A stretch of 6,294 nt of DNA from Clostridia bacterium (GTDB lineage: Bacteria; Bacillota_A; Clostridia; Christensenellales; Aristaeellaceae): the NCBI GenBank assembly GCA_017530275.1, contig JAFXMP010000326.1, positions 1 through 6,294 of the forward strand, given 5' to 3'. A model generated the notes under the pieces. It searched no databases. It was not told the origin of the DNA and saw only the letters and a program-made list of their open reading frames with translations. Shown one piece after another: positions 5,328 to 6,294 of this stretch; the first letter of the stretch is position 1; the number at the start of each line of letters is the position of its first letter. The position numbers and the translations under genes were made by a program.

Positions 5328-6294
5328 CCGCTTATGTGGTGGGTTACTTCAGAGAGACGGACAACGCGACCTTTGTGATCGGGAATATCTTTAACGCGCT
5401 GGGACGGGCAGGCACGCCCATGTTCATGATGCTGACCTGCGCATTGCTGCTGGATGAAAAGAGAGAAAAGCCAACGCGCGTCTTTTATCGGAAAAATCTG
5501 CTGTCCATCTGCTTGCTGCTGTTGTTCTGGCTTTTCTTTTATGCCGCCTGGCGCGCTGTGCTCATGCCGCTGATCCAGGGGAAATCCATCGATATGCAGC
5601 TCTTCTTGGATTATCTTCTCAAGCTGAAGGGGCGCTGGCCGCATCTTTGGTATCTGTTCATGCTGGTCGGCGCATATATCGTGCTCCCGGTACTGCGGCT
5701 GTTTGTCAGGAAGGAAAACAAGGATTAATGTTCTGGGGCTGATCGTTCTCAGCATCATCGTGCAGTTTGGCGTGCAGACGGCGGGGGTCTTTACGCGCGG
5801 CATGAAATTTACGGTCGGTGATTTCGTCACAAAATTCCACATGGAATACATCACGGGTTATGTGCCTTATCTGCTCATCGGCTGGTATCTGACGGCGTTC
5901 CCTCCGCAGGGGAAAATGCGGATCGCGCTGATTGCGGTGGGCCTGGCAGCGTTTGCCTGCATCGTTTTGACCGTACAATTCTTCATCCATGATATTCCCG
6001 ACATCCGGGACTATATGGTGGAAATGAACACCCTGCCTGCCATGGTTTACGGCATGGGCATGTTCACACTGATCAGTGCCTGCTGCGGGGAGAGAGAAAC
6101 AAAATCCGGGATAACGAAAATGCTGTCCCAGCAATCCTTCGGCACCTACATTACGCATGTGTTTTTGCTCGATATCCTGATCAGCTTCCTTCTCCCATAC
6201 ACTGTATTCCAGGAACGGTATCCGCTCCTTTACACCCTGGTCGTGTTCATCCTGGCGTTTGGCTTGTCGCTTCTGCTGACGCTGGGGCTTTCTA
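5324..6294 (+). pseudogene. Truncated, frameshifted acyltransferase-3 family membrane protein (3' partial)
   Basis: From about 5324 one frame reads ISAYVVGYFRETDNATFVIG, then NALGRAGTPMFMMLTCALLLD, KNLLSICLLLLFWLFF and RWPHLWYLFMLVGAYIVLPVLRLF, ending at TAA 5726-5728. The +1 frame continues without a break from 5727 to the window end: NVLGLIVLSIIVQFG, then ITGYVPYLLIGWYL and SFGTYITHVFLLDIL. These are hallmarks of the ten-TM acyltransferase-3 (OafA/WecH-like) family, which O-acylates sugars and other cell-surface molecules. About 320 of an expected 340-370 residues are present. The N-terminus with the start codon and the first TM half is gone; the catalytic histidine usually found just before the ISA-like stretch reads as tryptophan at the junction. 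So there are at least two lesions, truncation and frameshift. The last few residues probably lie beyond the window. Confidence 0.82.
5722..5730 (+). other. +1 frameshift site in the acyltransferase remnant
   Basis: The sequence reads GGATTAATG: frame one gives KENKD then stop, whereas skipping a single base (the T at 5725 or 5726) gives KENKDNVLGLIVLS, which continues the family sequence. An extra T is the simplest explanation. There is no slippery heptamer or long homopolymer to suggest programmed slippage. Confidence 0.75.

Noticed and set aside
5722..5730. Programmed ribosomal frameshift in the acyltransferase
   Set aside because: There is no slippery heptamer or clear downstream structure, and the gene already lacks its start and N-terminus.
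5306..6158. Two minus-strand frames over the acyltransferase remnant
   Set aside because: They are His-, Gln- and Arg-rich shadows of hydrophobic codons on the other strand, where acyltransferase-3 motifs are recognised.

Overview
The window carries seven genes or gene remnants, all on the + strand, packed with short gaps or overlaps. GC-rich third codon positions, good Shine-Dalgarno sites and the mix of families (an NHLP-type peptide exporter, a DUF3592 protein, a PAP2 phosphatase close in style to clostridial ones, a secreted VanX-like/L,D-transpeptidase protein) suggest a Gram-positive Bacillota member, probably a moderately GC-rich Clostridia lineage of the kind common in gut metagenomes. 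This is inference from protein style, not a database match.

Layout. Bases 1-387 are the 3' end of an ABC exporter ATPase whose wording matches NHLP/NHLM bacteriocin export permease/ATPase subunits. It overlaps by four bases (ATGA) with a two-TM DUF3592 protein (384-797). A soluble protein of unknown function follows (825-1487), then a PAP2-type membrane phosphatase (1497-2045). After a 77-base gap comes the most distinctive gene (2123-3970): a secreted 615-residue protein with an N-terminal VanX-like D-Ala-D-Ala dipeptidase domain (M15), a middle domain I cannot name, and a C-terminal L,D-transpeptidase domain. A six-TM membrane protein (3996-4667) follows.

The last 1.6 kb is broken. A signal-peptide-bearing 5'-nucleotidase-type metallophosphoesterase starts at 4700, hits a stop right after its first metal-binding motif, resumes in another frame, and is cut off near 5325. 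There it joins, out of frame, an acyltransferase-3 membrane protein without its N-terminus, which carries a further frameshift near 5726 and runs off the window. Either this is genuine gene decay by deletion, or it is an assembly fault; the sequence alone cannot decide.

How the genes may work together. The intact genes lean toward the cell envelope: peptide export, polyprenyl-phosphate recycling (PAP2) and peptidoglycan stem-peptide trimming plus 3-3 cross-linking (M15-LDT). One reading is that they modify the producer's wall beside a RiPP export operon, possibly as self-protection, but no precursor peptide or modification enzyme lies inside the window, so the link is only by position. No tRNA, rRNA, CRISPR array, insertion sequence or convincing terminator was seen, and no gene-free stretch exceeds 300 bases.
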